Below are positions 46,490 to 54,856 of a stretch of 64,000 bases of DNA, piece by piece (the stretch's first letter is position 1; each line of letters opens with the position of its first letter). The stretch lies in assembly GCA_964250805.1 (NCBI GenBank), contig CAXUHG010000017.1, forward strand, positions 1-64,000, written 5' to 3'. Position numbers and translations under genes: made by a program. The notes under the pieces are model-generated. The model did not search any database and was not told the DNA's origin. It worked only from the letters and a program-made list of their open reading frames with translations. This DNA is from JBBQVS01 sp964250805. GTDB lineage: Bacteria > Chloroflexota > Ktedonobacteria > Ktedonobacterales > Ktedonobacteraceae.

Positions 46490-47149
46490 TTGCATGAAGA
46501 ACGAAAGATATTCAACAACATGCTAACACACTCTACAACGGAAATAGCCAATAGCAAATCTCAATTGATGAAGTCTATTCAAGACAACATACAACCCTTG
46601 CTCGGTACGCTTCGCGCATATGTACAACGCTTTGGTCTTGCATCAGGAGCAGAGGTGTACGACGTTGCCCTTGAGGTCTTGCAAGACACCGTTATCGAGG
46701 CACTCGACTCGGCAGACAGGTTTATTTCCGCTAAATCACCAATGGCATGGCTGCTAGGAATCGCCATCAATGTCATCAAGCGCAAAAAAGTCGAAAAGGC
46801 GAAACGCTATCAGCGGGAACTACTCTTCTCGCATCTCAGCGAACGTTATCCAGAACTGAGCGATGAGAGCGACCTGCTCGACCAGCTTATTCCACCTTCG
46901 TCTGTAGGAACGGAGCAGACGTTTGTCGCCAATGAGCAAGCACAGGCTTTACTCTCGCTTGTTCCAGCCGAAGATCAAGAGATATTGCGCTTGGCAATTC
47001 TCGAAGATGTTGGGCGAGAGAGTCTAGCGCAACGTTTGGGCATTCCACCCGGAACGGCCCGCATGCGCCTCCATCGTGCCCTACGTCGGCTACGTTCGGC
47101 ATGGCAAACACAACAAACAATGCTTATGAGAGGAGAAAGCAATGAGTGA
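46490..47149 (+). CDS. ECF-type sigma factor paired with a membrane beta-propeller protein
   Basis: A sigma-70 family regulator. Region 2 is degenerate (AYVQRFGLASGAEVYDVALEVLQDTVIEA...SPMAWLLGIAINVIKRKKVEK); region 4 is clear (LLSLVPAEDQEILRLAI...LAQRLGIPPGTARMRLHRALRRLR). TTG at 46490, 10 nt after AGGAGG, gives 219 residues; frame-open starts at 46400 and 46469 lie before or at the binding site. Its stop overlaps the next start by 8 nt (ATGAGTGA), so it is coupled to the membrane sensor that may act as its anti-sigma factor. Confidence 0.85.
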   Translation: MHEERKIFNNMLTHSTTEIANSKSQLMKSIQDNIQPLLGTLRAYVQRFGLASGAEVYDVALEVLQDTVIEALDSADRFISAKSPMAWLLGIAINVIKRKKVEKAKRYQRELLFSHLSERYPELSDESDLLDQLIPPSSVGTEQTFVANEQAQALLSLVPAEDQEILRLAILEDVGRESLAQRLGIPPGTARMRLHRALRRLRSAWQTQQTMLMRGESNE

Positions 47150-48785
47150 CTTCCCGACTCCGTATGAACAACGCTATACGCAAGCTCTACATCGCTACAC
47201 TGCCGCTTTAGAACACGGCGACATCGAAACCGTAGCGGCGATAATGCGCGATGCAGAGCAAGACTCGCACCTAGAACAGCTTGTGCTTAATGCCAATACG
47301 CTCTATCAGCGGAAAAACTCCATCACTATTTCCCTCAACGAAGTTGAGCAGGCGCAAGCTTTGCTTCTCAATACATTCGCCTCTTACGAGAGCGAAGAGT
47401 TTCAGGAAGACACTCACATGTATTCCTCTGAGAAGCTTCCTATACCAACAAACAATTCTATTCATACACAAAAAGGTAGGATGAAATCTATGCAAGACAC
47501 AACTTTGTCAAAAGTCCAAAAACAGCAAGCTCCAACGAAACGTCCGCGCTTACAGCACCTTAGTGGATATATACAGACACTAGCGGCGGTGCTTGTCGTA
47601 GGCTTACTTATTAGTGGATTCGCTGTACTGTTTGCTTCGCGTCACAATACAACAACAGGCTCAGGCATTCTTGGCAGTGGACGTGCAACGCTCTCACAAT
47701 CTATTCTTGTTACGAGTACTGAGGATGGCACAATTTACGGAACTCGACCCGACACGGGGGCAGTAGCATGGCACTATGCAACAGGAAAGAGTGTCATAGG
47801 CGGCTTTTCCTCTGCTTTAGTTGTACAAGGCCAAGTTGTCTACTTTGTAGATAACGGTCAGTTGTATGCTTTGCATGCCAACAATGGTACATTACTCTGG
47901 CATAAGAACTTAGATGCTCCTGGGTCTCAACAAAATAGCTATACTAAAATTATTGTTGATCGTGGTGTTGTGTTTGTAGGTGGAATGGTGTATGGTGCAA
48001 GCTCGGCGCCGGGTAATATGTACGCTTTAAGAGAACGTGACGGAGCCATTCTATGGCAGTACCGTAGTGACGATAATCCACTATTAGCAGCAAACAACGG
48101 CGTTGTCTATGTAAAGAAAGCAGCAGATAGGCAAGGGGAAGGAGCAATACAAGCCCTACAAGGTAGTGATGGAAACTCTCTTTGGAGTTATACTACCGAT
48201 CCCATAGAGGTTGTAGCTACCAACGATACCACATACGTTTATTCCGCCCATGTGCAAGTTAAAGGAGACATGGGGGGCAATAAAGCGAATAAATCTCTCC
48301 TTGCCCTTACTAGCAAAGGTACTCTTCTCTGGTCAAAACCTGTGATTGATGATGGTGTGAGTCCTCTTGTCATCACACACGACGTAGTAATCTTAGGTGG
48401 AATTGATAAGAACACCTATCGAGCTTGTGCTTATCAAACGGCTAATGGTTCTCAGGCATGGTGTACCTCAAGTGGTGTTGCACCCAATGCCGGAAACGTT
48501 ACCTTTGCCGCCCTTACAAGTGATAGCGTTTGCTATAGCTACCCAACCGCGCTGTCTAAGAATGCTCTTCTGGTTACAGGATACAATGTGAATGACGGAA
48601 GTTCTCGTTGGTCTGCCCATTTTGCAGAAGGTATGGGCATTAGCCCAATTGTAAGTATGGACAAAACGGTGTACGTCCTAACGGACCACAAAGTTTACGC
48701 GTTAGATGCAGCTAATGGTCACATCCACTGGCAGTTGTCGAACAGCGCAAGTACGTTTACGGGTTTTGCAGTTGGTTCCTGGTAG
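47142..48785 (+). CDS. Putative anti-sigma membrane protein with PQQ-like beta-propeller
   Basis: A 547-residue single-pass membrane protein. Residues 1-142 are cytoplasmic, with an alpha-helical N-terminus. One TM helix spans about 143-165. The extracytoplasmic part (about 180-547) is a PQQ-like beta-propeller: repeated blades ending in DGTIYGTRPDTGAVAWHY, GQLYALHANNGTLLWHK, KVYALDAANGHIHWQ. By position and topology it is a candidate anti-sigma factor sensing an external signal, a role not established for this architecture. It overlaps the sigma gene by 8 nt. Confidence 0.8.
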   Translation: MSDFPTPYEQRYTQALHRYTAALEHGDIETVAAIMRDAEQDSHLEQLVLNANTLYQRKNSITISLNEVEQAQALLLNTFASYESEEFQEDTHMYSSEKLPIPTNNSIHTQKGRMKSMQDTTLSKVQKQQAPTKRPRLQHLSGYIQTLAAVLVVGLLISGFAVLFASRHNTTTGSGILGSGRATLSQSILVTSTEDGTIYGTRPDTGAVAWHYATGKSVIGGFSSALVVQGQVVYFVDNGQLYALHANNGTLLWHKNLDAPGSQQNSYTKIIVDRGVVFVGGMVYGASSAPGNMYALRERDGAILWQYRSDDNPLLAANNGVVYVKKAADRQGEGAIQALQGSDGNSLWSYTTDPIEVVATNDTTYVYSAHVQVKGDMGGNKANKSLLALTSKGTLLWSKPVIDDGVSPLVITHDVVILGGIDKNTYRACAYQTANGSQAWCTSSGVAPNAGNVTFAALTSDSVCYSYPTALSKNALLVTGYNVNDGSSRWSAHFAEGMGISPIVSMDKTVYVLTDHKVYALDAANGHIHWQLSNSASTFTGFAVGSW

Positions 48786-48791
48786 GAGTAC

Positions 48792-48969
48792 GTAAAAACT
48801 GTGTTGAGGGGGAAAACGCAAACGGGGCCCCCTGCCCCGTGGAGGGGCCAAAACTTTTTTAAAAACGGACAAAANNNNNNNNNNGCGTGGTAGCATTACT
48901 TAAAAAGTTTGTTGCCCTGCAAGAGTAAACGTGGACAGCTTTCCTCTTGACGCTCAACACAGTTTTTAC
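48792..48969. terminator. Hairpin terminator broken by a 10-N gap
   Basis: Arms 48792-48808 and 48953-48969 are perfect complements (17 bp). Between them lie purine-rich, low-quality-looking sequence and 10 N (48875-48884). As at 16591, the true hairpin is probably longer and was not assembled. It separates convergent genes and includes the NUDIX stop. Confidence 0.7.
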
Positions 48970-49631
48970 AAGCGATCAAAGAACGCCCTATTATCTCCAT
49001 GCCAGACGCGGAACGCCTCCGCTATACGTTTGATGTGGCTTGGATCGATGTCTTCTGGCAACTCTTGTTCAGAGAACCATTGCACATCTTTGACTTCGTG
49101 AGCGTGTGATGCTTGGTCAATCACTTCAACATCAGGCAAGGGACGACACAAAAACGAGAATTGGTACAGTTGATAGAACGAGGGTGTACCACAGTAGCGC
49201 GAGTCGTAGACACCTATCAATGTGATAGGCTCACATGCGACCCCTGTTTCTTCCAAAACTTCGCGCACTACGCCCTGTGCTGGCGTCTCTCCCACCTCTA
49301 AGCCGCCTCCTGGCATTGCCCACAGGCCGTTATCGGCTCTGCGAATGAGCAATATTCTTCCTGCATCGTCGATGACTGCGCCATCACCAACACCAAAGGG
49401 CGAAGGTTGTACAGAAAGTTTTGCGCGTAGTGGCTCAAGCTCTTCAAGTGGTCGTGCTGAAGCCAGAGCTAATAGCTCTAGCATAACATCTTGTGTTCTT
49501 CGCCAACGGTCTTGCTCGTAGAGATTCGTGGCGAAGTGCAGCCCCAAAGCTACGCAATCACGCAAGATATCAGCACACATAGTAAGCTTTTGCGCTAATG
49601 TTTGAGGAGGGATGTTGTTATTTGTTGTCAT
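48966..49631 (-). CDS. NUDIX hydrolase (ADP-ribose pyrophosphatase-like)
   Basis: A 221-residue hydrolase of nucleoside diphosphate derivatives. The NUDIX box is complete: GGLEVGETPAQGVVREVLEE then TGV. An N-terminal helical domain of about 80 residues (TLAQKLTMCADILRDC...) matches the Nudix_N_2 type seen in ADP-ribose pyrophosphatases. The start is taken as MTTNNN at 49631, after GCGAGAAAAACC; the longer frame reads into a hairpin repeat. The substrate is not certain. Confidence 0.9.
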   Translation of the reverse strand: MTTNNNIPPQTLAQKLTMCADILRDCVALGLHFATNLYEQDRWRRTQDVMLELLALASARPLEELEPLRAKLSVQPSPFGVGDGAVIDDAGRILLIRRADNGLWAMPGGGLEVGETPAQGVVREVLEETGVACEPITLIGVYDSRYCGTPSFYQLYQFSFLCRPLPDVEVIDQASHAHEVKDVQWFSEQELPEDIDPSHIKRIAEAFRVWHGDNRAFFDRL

Positions 49632-49722
49632 GGTTTTTCTCGCTTTCCAAATAGTGATTGTTGATTCGGCCTTGTTCCAATAGGCGTTCACTTTAGCACA
49701 AAAAGATATCTGTTGTGAGGCA

Positions 49723-49816
49723 AGGGCGCCCGCAAGGGGAACGCCCCTCCCATACACGCAACATCTCTATATACAATTGCGGTGTATGGGAGGGGCGTTC
49801 CCCTTGCGGGCGCCCT
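49723..49816. repeat. GC-rich 35-bp inverted repeat with 24-nt loop
   Basis: Arms 49723-49757 and 49782-49816 are perfect complements (AGGGCGCCCGCAAGGGG...). The arms contain an inner GGGCGCC palindrome. It differs from the GTAGGGACC family. It lies downstream of the XRE-TPR gene pair, so it may terminate that transcript or be a separate repeat type. Confidence 0.7.
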
Positions 49817-49882
49817 AGTCCCAATTGATCCTTTACGGTAACGCGTATGAGGCTCTACCTCTGTCATGCTGCCTCGTGTTCC

Positions 49883-50071
49883 CTAATTCATCATATCTGG
49901 ATGTTCGAGCAGCATCAACACCACCTCAAGCTGTGCAACCTCGAAACTGCTGCCATTGCTAGTTGTCTTGAGAGCGTTGTATAGCTGTGCTACGCGTGCA
50001 GTGTTCATCCACGACTCGATAGCCCGAACACCGAGAGCGCATCCATTGCCAGCACAGGCGTCTTTGTTCAT
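49883..50071 (-). CDS. Small Cys-containing protein following an XRE-TPR regulator
   Basis: Not a recognised family. The 62-residue ORF begins MNKDACAGNGCALGVRAIES and starts 5 nt after the stop of the XRE-TPR gene, so it depends on translational coupling; no separate ribosome-binding site is seen. There is no signal peptide or TM helix. Helical C-terminal half (VAQLEVVLMLLEHP). It may be an accessory factor of the regulator. Confidence 0.5.
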   Translation of the reverse strand: MNKDACAGNGCALGVRAIESWMNTARVAQLYNALKTTSNGSSFEVAQLEVVLMLLEHPDMMN

Positions 50072-50076
50072 AATTG

Positions 50077-51276
50077 CTATAACATATTCAATTCTTTGCC
50101 GAGAAGACGCGTGAGTGGATAGTTCGTATCTATTTTTTGTAACTCTCGAAATAAGCGTCTGATACGCTCTTTCTTGCCTTGCAGTTGCAGAACATCGACG
50201 ATTTTGAGTGCATCACGCGCAATAGTAATGCAATCTTCATATTCTTTTTCGGCAAAATATGTCTCTGCTTCGCCTAACAAAATGTTGACGTTCCAGCGTG
50301 TAAGCTCTGGACTTAGCTTCTCTCGCGCTATCTCGATTGCATCGTGGGCATCATCAAATTGCCCAAACTTTGTTAATGCCTCTGCTCTTTCGATGTATAG
50401 ACTCGTGATATCAAGTTTTGTGAAGCTTCCGTCGGCTTCCAGGTTTCCTTTTCGCACAATACGTCCAACCTGGTCAAATAATTTCAAACTCCTGGTTTGC
50501 AAATGCTGATCACTTCCGGCAATACGAGCAGAGGTTTCTCCTATGATTTGATAGACTTTTCCTTTCAGGGGATCGCGTGAACGATCAGCATAGGTGTGTG
50601 CAGCCTCTGCATCTTGAAGAGCAAGGTTATATTCTTTAGTTTGCAGGTAGATTCTGGTGCGACGCAAGAGAGACGATGCAATGAGTTCGGCATTTCCTAC
50701 TTGAAATGCAAGGGCAATCGCCTCTTTTTCATTGCCTAATGCTTGCGGTATATCCATCCGTTCTCGTGCTACAAGAGCGGCAAGTTGATAAAAACGACAG
50801 AGGACTGAAAGTAGTTGATTGAACTTGGCTCCCTGTGCATGCTTAACATCTTGTTTGAGACGCTGTATCCAGATATCAATGTTTTTAGTAGCACGTTGAA
50901 CGCTACTTGTATAATACAGTTCCCAGCTAGAGGAAAGCATATCTTCATAGAATGAAATGGCATGAGTATCAAAACTGCTGGCAGTTTGTAGAGCATTGCT
51001 TTCCTGTTCATGGCTAGGGCTAGCTAACCCGAAAAGGACAGGTGGAATACTGAATATTTTTGCAATAGCAGCTCTACGCGGATTTGACTCAGGCATATTT
51101 TTGTTCTTTTTGCTTTCAAGCATTTCTATATAGCGTGTCGTACAGTTGAGTGCAGTTGCGGCTTCTTTCCTTGTCCATCCTAATAGAAGACGATAATGAG
51201 TAATGACTTCCCCAAAATGAGGTAAATTATCCTCACCTTCTTGAAATAGACCATAAGCGTACCACCAATGATACAT
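50077..51276 (-). CDS. XRE-family regulator with TPR domain (RRNPP-like)
   Basis: A 399-residue protein. Residues about 20-75 form an XRE helix-turn-helix (ITHYRLLLGWTRKEAATALNCTTRYIEMLES); residues 110-390 are TPR-like helical repeats. The layout resembles peptide-responsive RRNPP regulators, but no ligand is known. A promoter with TTGAAA and TACAAT lies just upstream. The next gene in the transcript is a 62-residue ORF. Divergent genes include three small XRE-like ORFs. Confidence 0.82.
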   Translation of the reverse strand: MYHWWYAYGLFQEGEDNLPHFGEVITHYRLLLGWTRKEAATALNCTTRYIEMLESKKNKNMPESNPRRAAIAKIFSIPPVLFGLASPSHEQESNALQTASSFDTHAISFYEDMLSSSWELYYTSSVQRATKNIDIWIQRLKQDVKHAQGAKFNQLLSVLCRFYQLAALVARERMDIPQALGNEKEAIALAFQVGNAELIASSLLRRTRIYLQTKEYNLALQDAEAAHTYADRSRDPLKGKVYQIIGETSARIAGSDQHLQTRSLKLFDQVGRIVRKGNLEADGSFTKLDITSLYIERAEALTKFGQFDDAHDAIEIAREKLSPELTRWNVNILLGEAETYFAEKEYEDCITIARDALKIVDVLQLQGKKERIRRLFRELQKIDTNYPLTRLLGKELNML

Positions 51277-51314
51277 GGTTTTGCTCTCATGGTAATACCT
51301 CTTACATACGTAAT

Positions 51315-51343
51315 ATTGTAACCCATAATAGTATACATTTCAA
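51315..51343 (-). promoter_or_regulatory. Promoter of the XRE-TPR gene
   Basis: On the reverse strand TTGAAA (complement of 51338-51343), a 17-nt spacer and TACAAT (complement of 51315-51320), about 39 nt before the start codon. Confidence 0.65.
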
Positions 51344-51519
51344 TAACAGTACACGCACAAGATGCAACCCTACAACGAAAAAAGATTTCGCTCTGCTATC
51401 ATTCGTTCGTTTGCATTTAATAATAAAAATCGTATACCTATTTCAAATACGGTAAATCGTTGAGCAACAACGAATTTATGTCATTGTAAACAAGCTGGCA
51501 AAATTTAAACTGTAAGGGA

Positions 51520-51531
51520 GATGTATACATC
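51520..51531. promoter_or_regulatory. 12-bp perfect palindrome, possible XRE operator
   Basis: GATGTATACATC, 71 nt before the first small gene at 51602. A related GTATACAT half is at 51331-51338, inside the promoter spacer of the divergent XRE-TPR gene. No clear promoter for the rightward genes was found in the remaining sequence. Confidence 0.45.
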
Positions 51532-51601
51532 AACATAAAGAAAACGATTGCTACTATCTCGTCTGCATTCAAAAAAACATCGAAAAAAAGGAAGTAATAC
51601 G

Positions 51602-51850
51602 ATGAATACACAGGAACACGATATAGCGTACTGGCGCAGACAGTACGAAGAGAATTATGAGGCGGCAAAATGTGCCACACCGAGCGCATTCACTATCACA
51701 GGCCGCTACGCCTTCATTACAAAGAAAATGGAAAATATGAGCCATGCTACAACCGAGTTGATTAAACTTGTCGGTAGCAAAGAGGCCGCGATTTTGCTCG
51801 AGATGATGCCACGAGAGGAGCAGTCATGCGGCGAAGAATCGACGAGATAG
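51602..51850 (+). CDS. Small helical protein, unknown function
   Basis: Not recognised. The 82 residues (MNTQEHDIAYWRRQYEENYE...) are predicted mostly helical and charged. AAGGAAG precedes the ATG; the longer frame from 51548 lacks one. It overlaps the next gene by 25 nt, so the two are probably co-translated. Confidence 0.6.
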   Translation: MNTQEHDIAYWRRQYEENYEAAKCATPSAFTITGRYAFITKKMENMSHATTELIKLVGSKEAAILLEMMPREEQSCGEESTR

Positions 51851-52140
51851 ATACACAACCACTACCTGTCTTAGAGGTACTACAGAAACAGCGACAGAAG
51901 CCAACGCTAGCGCAATTGCGCCAGAGGGCAGGTATGACCCAGTTTGAGGTGGCACGAGCAGCAAACGTGCGTTTCTGTCGTGTGAATTGGATTGAGCGCG
52001 GCATCGGCTCTCCGTGGCTAGATGTCAATCGAGTATTATTTGTGCTGAGCCGGAAGTTAAGACAAACTTACCGTGTAGAGGATATCGTAGGTGTAAAGAT
52101 ACAGGCACAAAATAACCTTTGGGTATGGAGGATAGGATGA
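51826..52140 (+). CDS. Small XRE-type HTH protein
   Basis: 104 residues with a Cro/CI-like helix-turn-helix: LAQLRQRAGMTQFEVARAANVRFCRVNWIERG (residues about 28-60). The N-terminal extension is charged. AGAGGAGC precedes the ATG. It overlaps the previous gene and is followed by a second HTH gene after 25 bp. Confidence 0.75.
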   Translation: MRRRIDEIDTQPLPVLEVLQKQRQKPTLAQLRQRAGMTQFEVARAANVRFCRVNWIERGIGSPWLDVNRVLFVLSRKLRQTYRVEDIVGVKIQAQNNLWVWRIG

Positions 52141-52165
52141 GCAGACGACAGTATAGGTATACAAA

Positions 52166-52369
52166 ATGATACGCTGGAAACTTAAACAGGTAATCGAGGA
52201 AAAAGGCTTAACCATGAGGCAGATGGCTATCCTCTCTGGCGTATCATACAGCACAATTAGAAAGTTATGCCGTAATCCACGACAATACGCTATGGTACAT
52301 ACGCTCTCTAAACTTGCCAATGCACTACAAGTGGCGTATGCACAGCTTATTGAAACAGAGGATGTTTGA
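52166..52369 (+). CDS. Small XRE-type HTH protein (HTH_26/YozG-like)
   Basis: 67 residues that are almost entirely a helix-turn-helix domain: KLKQVIEEKGLTMRQMAILSGVSYSTIRKLCRNP. Proteins of this size and type include YozG-like regulators and phage Cro-like repressors. The ribosome-binding site is weak; a GTATAGGTATAC near-palindrome lies just upstream. It closes a cluster of three small genes. Confidence 0.75.
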   Translation: MIRWKLKQVIEEKGLTMRQMAILSGVSYSTIRKLCRNPRQYAMVHTLSKLANALQVAYAQLIETEDV

Positions 52370-52408
52370 ACGCCGATGTTGATTGTGTAATTTTACCATT
52401 TGCTACGA

Positions 52409-52437
52409 TTGCACTCTTGCCGCTACTAGACTATACT
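52409..52437 (+). promoter_or_regulatory. Promoter of the kinase-WD40 gene
   Basis: TTGCAC (52409-52414), 17 nt and TATACT (52432-52437), 40 nt before the ATG. GGAGC lies just ahead of the start codon as ribosome-binding site. Confidence 0.6.
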
Positions 52438-52476
52438 ACGTGTATGTAGCGAGTCAGTGAAGGAGCGTACAAGCAA

Positions 52477-54720
52477 ATGATACCTTTGTCCCTCTATTGT
52501 CCAACATGTGGCGCGGCGAATGCTGCTGATAGCCTTGTATGCTTTGCCTGTAAGCAGTCGCTATCTGTAGTTATGAGTGATAACGCGCCACTTTTGCAGG
52601 GTCGCTATCGTATTCTCACACAGGTTGGGAAGGGTGGCTTTGGTGCCGTGTACCGTGCTGAGGATACACAGAAGCATAATGTCATTGTGGCAATCAAACA
52701 GATCAATCTGCGCGGCTTGACGCCACAGGAGACCATCGAGGCAACCGACGCCTTTAATCGCGAGGTTTCGTTGCTCACGAACCTCGATTCTCCCAACCTG
52801 CCGCATATACACGACAACTTCACCGATCCCGAACACTGGTACCTTGTGATGGATTTTATTGAGGGCGAAACGCTAGAGACGTACCTTGAAGGGAAGGACG
52901 CACCCTATACGATGCCACTCGGCGAAGTCCTTGCTCTCGGCGTCCAATTGTGTACCGTCCTCGATTATCTGCATACACGCGAACCAGCGATCATCTTCCG
53001 CGATCTCAAACCCGCCAACATCATGCGAACTCACGTGAACAAACTCTATCTCATCGACTTTGGCATCGCGCGTCGCTACAATCCCGCCAAACTCAAAGAT
53101 ACTATTCCCTTCGGCTCCCCCGGCTACGCTGCGCCCGAACAGTACGGCAAGGCCCAGACTACAGCGCGTGCCGACATCTATAGCCTCGGTGCCTTGCTGC
53201 ACATGTTGCTCACAGGCGACGATCCGGTGGACAATCCGTTTTCCTTCTCGCCACTACGTATGTATAGCGCATACGGTCTCCAAGACCTCGAAAAACTGCT
53301 TATGCGTATGGTCGAACTGAAGGCAGAGAATCGTCCTGCCAGCGTCAATGAGGTCAAGGCCGAATTGCAGCGTATCGAAAATCTGCAAAATGGTGGACGT
53401 GTCTGGCAACCACCAGTAGGTCAGACGCCAGACTCATCTTCTGGTATGCATAGCAATGGAGGAAGTCAACAACAGCTTTACCTATCCGGCAAAGGGCAGC
53501 AACTTCTCTACATGCCACCCGCGCAACGTACACGGCTCGCGCGGCGCAAGTTTATCGTTGGTGGCCTCGCCGTTGTTGGATTGACGGCGATAGGAGCAGG
53601 AGCTATCTCGAATATCGCGCCTCTCTTTCGTCAAGGCGTCTCTAATGGAATGGTGGGACCCGTTGTCGGAGCAGCAGGAGCAGGAGGGCAATCCTCTACT
53701 TTGTTTGCTAACACGTACATCTACAACGGACACTCTGCGCCGGTGCAATGTGTTGCTGCACACCCCAGCAACGGTTACATTGCCTCTGCAAGTAATGACG
53801 GTACAGTGCAGGTATGGTTTCCGGCGCGGGTGATGCAAAATGCGCCAAGTAATGTGCAACTAGCAACTAGTTACAGAGCCGATGAACCAATAAGTGCTTT
53901 GACATGGGGGCATATTCAAGGTTCTGATATGCTAGCGTTTAGCAAGGGTACAAGTGTCTATGTGTGGAACCTCAAAAACACTGTTTTCTCTTTTCAGGCT
54001 AGTCCAGAGCCAAAAGTTGGCAATGTACAAGTGCTTATCTATTCGCTTGCGTGGTCGCCCGATAGTCGTCATATCGCTATTCCTACATCGCTAGGACTCC
54101 AACTTTACAACGTGAATACAAAAAAAGTTGACAGGCATTTGTCTATTCCTATCGGTTTTTCGCTTGCATCATCTGATAGCATTGTATCTATCGCGTGGTC
54201 GCCTGATGGTAGCCGGATAGCGGCTGGTACGGAGAACGAGAAAACGTTTGTGTGGGATGTTGCGAGTGGAAAAATGAATACGAGTATGGTTTTTAATGGT
54301 GGTAGAACAATTGCATGGTCGCCTACAGGTTCCTGGCTTGCGACAGTCAATAATGGTGTCGTATACGTCGCTTCCACTGACAACCCACAAAGCGTTGAAA
54401 CACATTTTGATACAGATAGTCCAGAAGATATTATGGCAATTGCGTGGTCGCCAGATGGTCGTTATATTGCCTGTGGTATTAGTGCTGAGGATGGTGTTAG
54501 TACTATAGCAGTATGGAGTCCCTTCGAGAACGATGGTAGTTCGTCGGATGTTCTTGCTACACCATCAGTTGGTAGTAGCGGAGTCTTTTCTTATCAGCTT
54601 GATACAAATGGACAAGACATTCATTCCCTTACATGGTGGCTTAACGACGACGGTTATATTGTGGTGGGAGCAGACAAGGCGTATATACTGGAACTTCGAG
54701 CTGATATGCTGAAGCATTAG
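52477..54720 (+). CDS. Membrane Ser/Thr kinase with WD40 beta-propeller
   Basis: A 747-residue receptor-like kinase. Zinc ribbon at residues 8-25 (C8, C11, C22, C25). The kinase domain (about 45-300) has GKGGFGAVYRA, the lysine in VAIKQI, catalytic FRDLKPAN (Phe replaces His of HRD), and DFG in LIDFGIA. After a Gly/Ser/Gln-rich linker comes ARRKFIVGG and one TM helix (about 357-385). The outer part is a WD40 propeller with blades such as SIAWSPDGSRIAAG and AIAWSPDGRYIACG. The RRKFI just before the helix resembles a twin-arginine motif. It is monocistronic. Confidence 0.92.
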   Translation: MIPLSLYCPTCGAANAADSLVCFACKQSLSVVMSDNAPLLQGRYRILTQVGKGGFGAVYRAEDTQKHNVIVAIKQINLRGLTPQETIEATDAFNREVSLLTNLDSPNLPHIHDNFTDPEHWYLVMDFIEGETLETYLEGKDAPYTMPLGEVLALGVQLCTVLDYLHTREPAIIFRDLKPANIMRTHVNKLYLIDFGIARRYNPAKLKDTIPFGSPGYAAPEQYGKAQTTARADIYSLGALLHMLLTGDDPVDNPFSFSPLRMYSAYGLQDLEKLLMRMVELKAENRPASVNEVKAELQRIENLQNGGRVWQPPVGQTPDSSSGMHSNGGSQQQLYLSGKGQQLLYMPPAQRTRLARRKFIVGGLAVVGLTAIGAGAISNIAPLFRQGVSNGMVGPVVGAAGAGGQSSTLFANTYIYNGHSAPVQCVAAHPSNGYIASASNDGTVQVWFPARVMQNAPSNVQLATSYRADEPISALTWGHIQGSDMLAFSKGTSVYVWNLKNTVFSFQASPEPKVGNVQVLIYSLAWSPDSRHIAIPTSLGLQLYNVNTKKVDRHLSIPIGFSLASSDSIVSIAWSPDGSRIAAGTENEKTFVWDVASGKMNTSMVFNGGRTIAWSPTGSWLATVNNGVVYVASTDNPQSVETHFDTDSPEDIMAIAWSPDGRYIACGISAEDGVSTIAVWSPFENDGSSSDVLATPSVGSSGVFSYQLDTNGQDIHSLTWWLNDDGYIVVGADKAYILELRADMLKH

Positions 54721-54756
54721 AGAAATATTGTCGTCTACCTTGATTGAATGGTCTTC

Positions 54757-54818
54757 GTAGGGACCAGATGATCTCGCGTGATAAATCACGCCTCGGACGC
54801 GATAAATCTGGTCCCTAC
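54757..54818. repeat. Short, internally deleted palindromic element
   Basis: 62 bp. The right 49 nt equal the reverse complement of the left half of the copy at 46243; the left arm is cut to GTAGGGACCAGAT. It lies between the kinase-WD40 gene and a glycosidase gene. Confidence 0.85.
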
Positions 54819-54856
54819 GAGAACCGTTAAAATTAACGAAGCAGTAGGAGACATCC

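Noticed and set aside
49883..50071. A secreted pheromone precursor for the XRE-TPR regulator
   Set aside because: The ORF has no signal peptide or hydrophobic leader, so only a coupled small protein is claimed.
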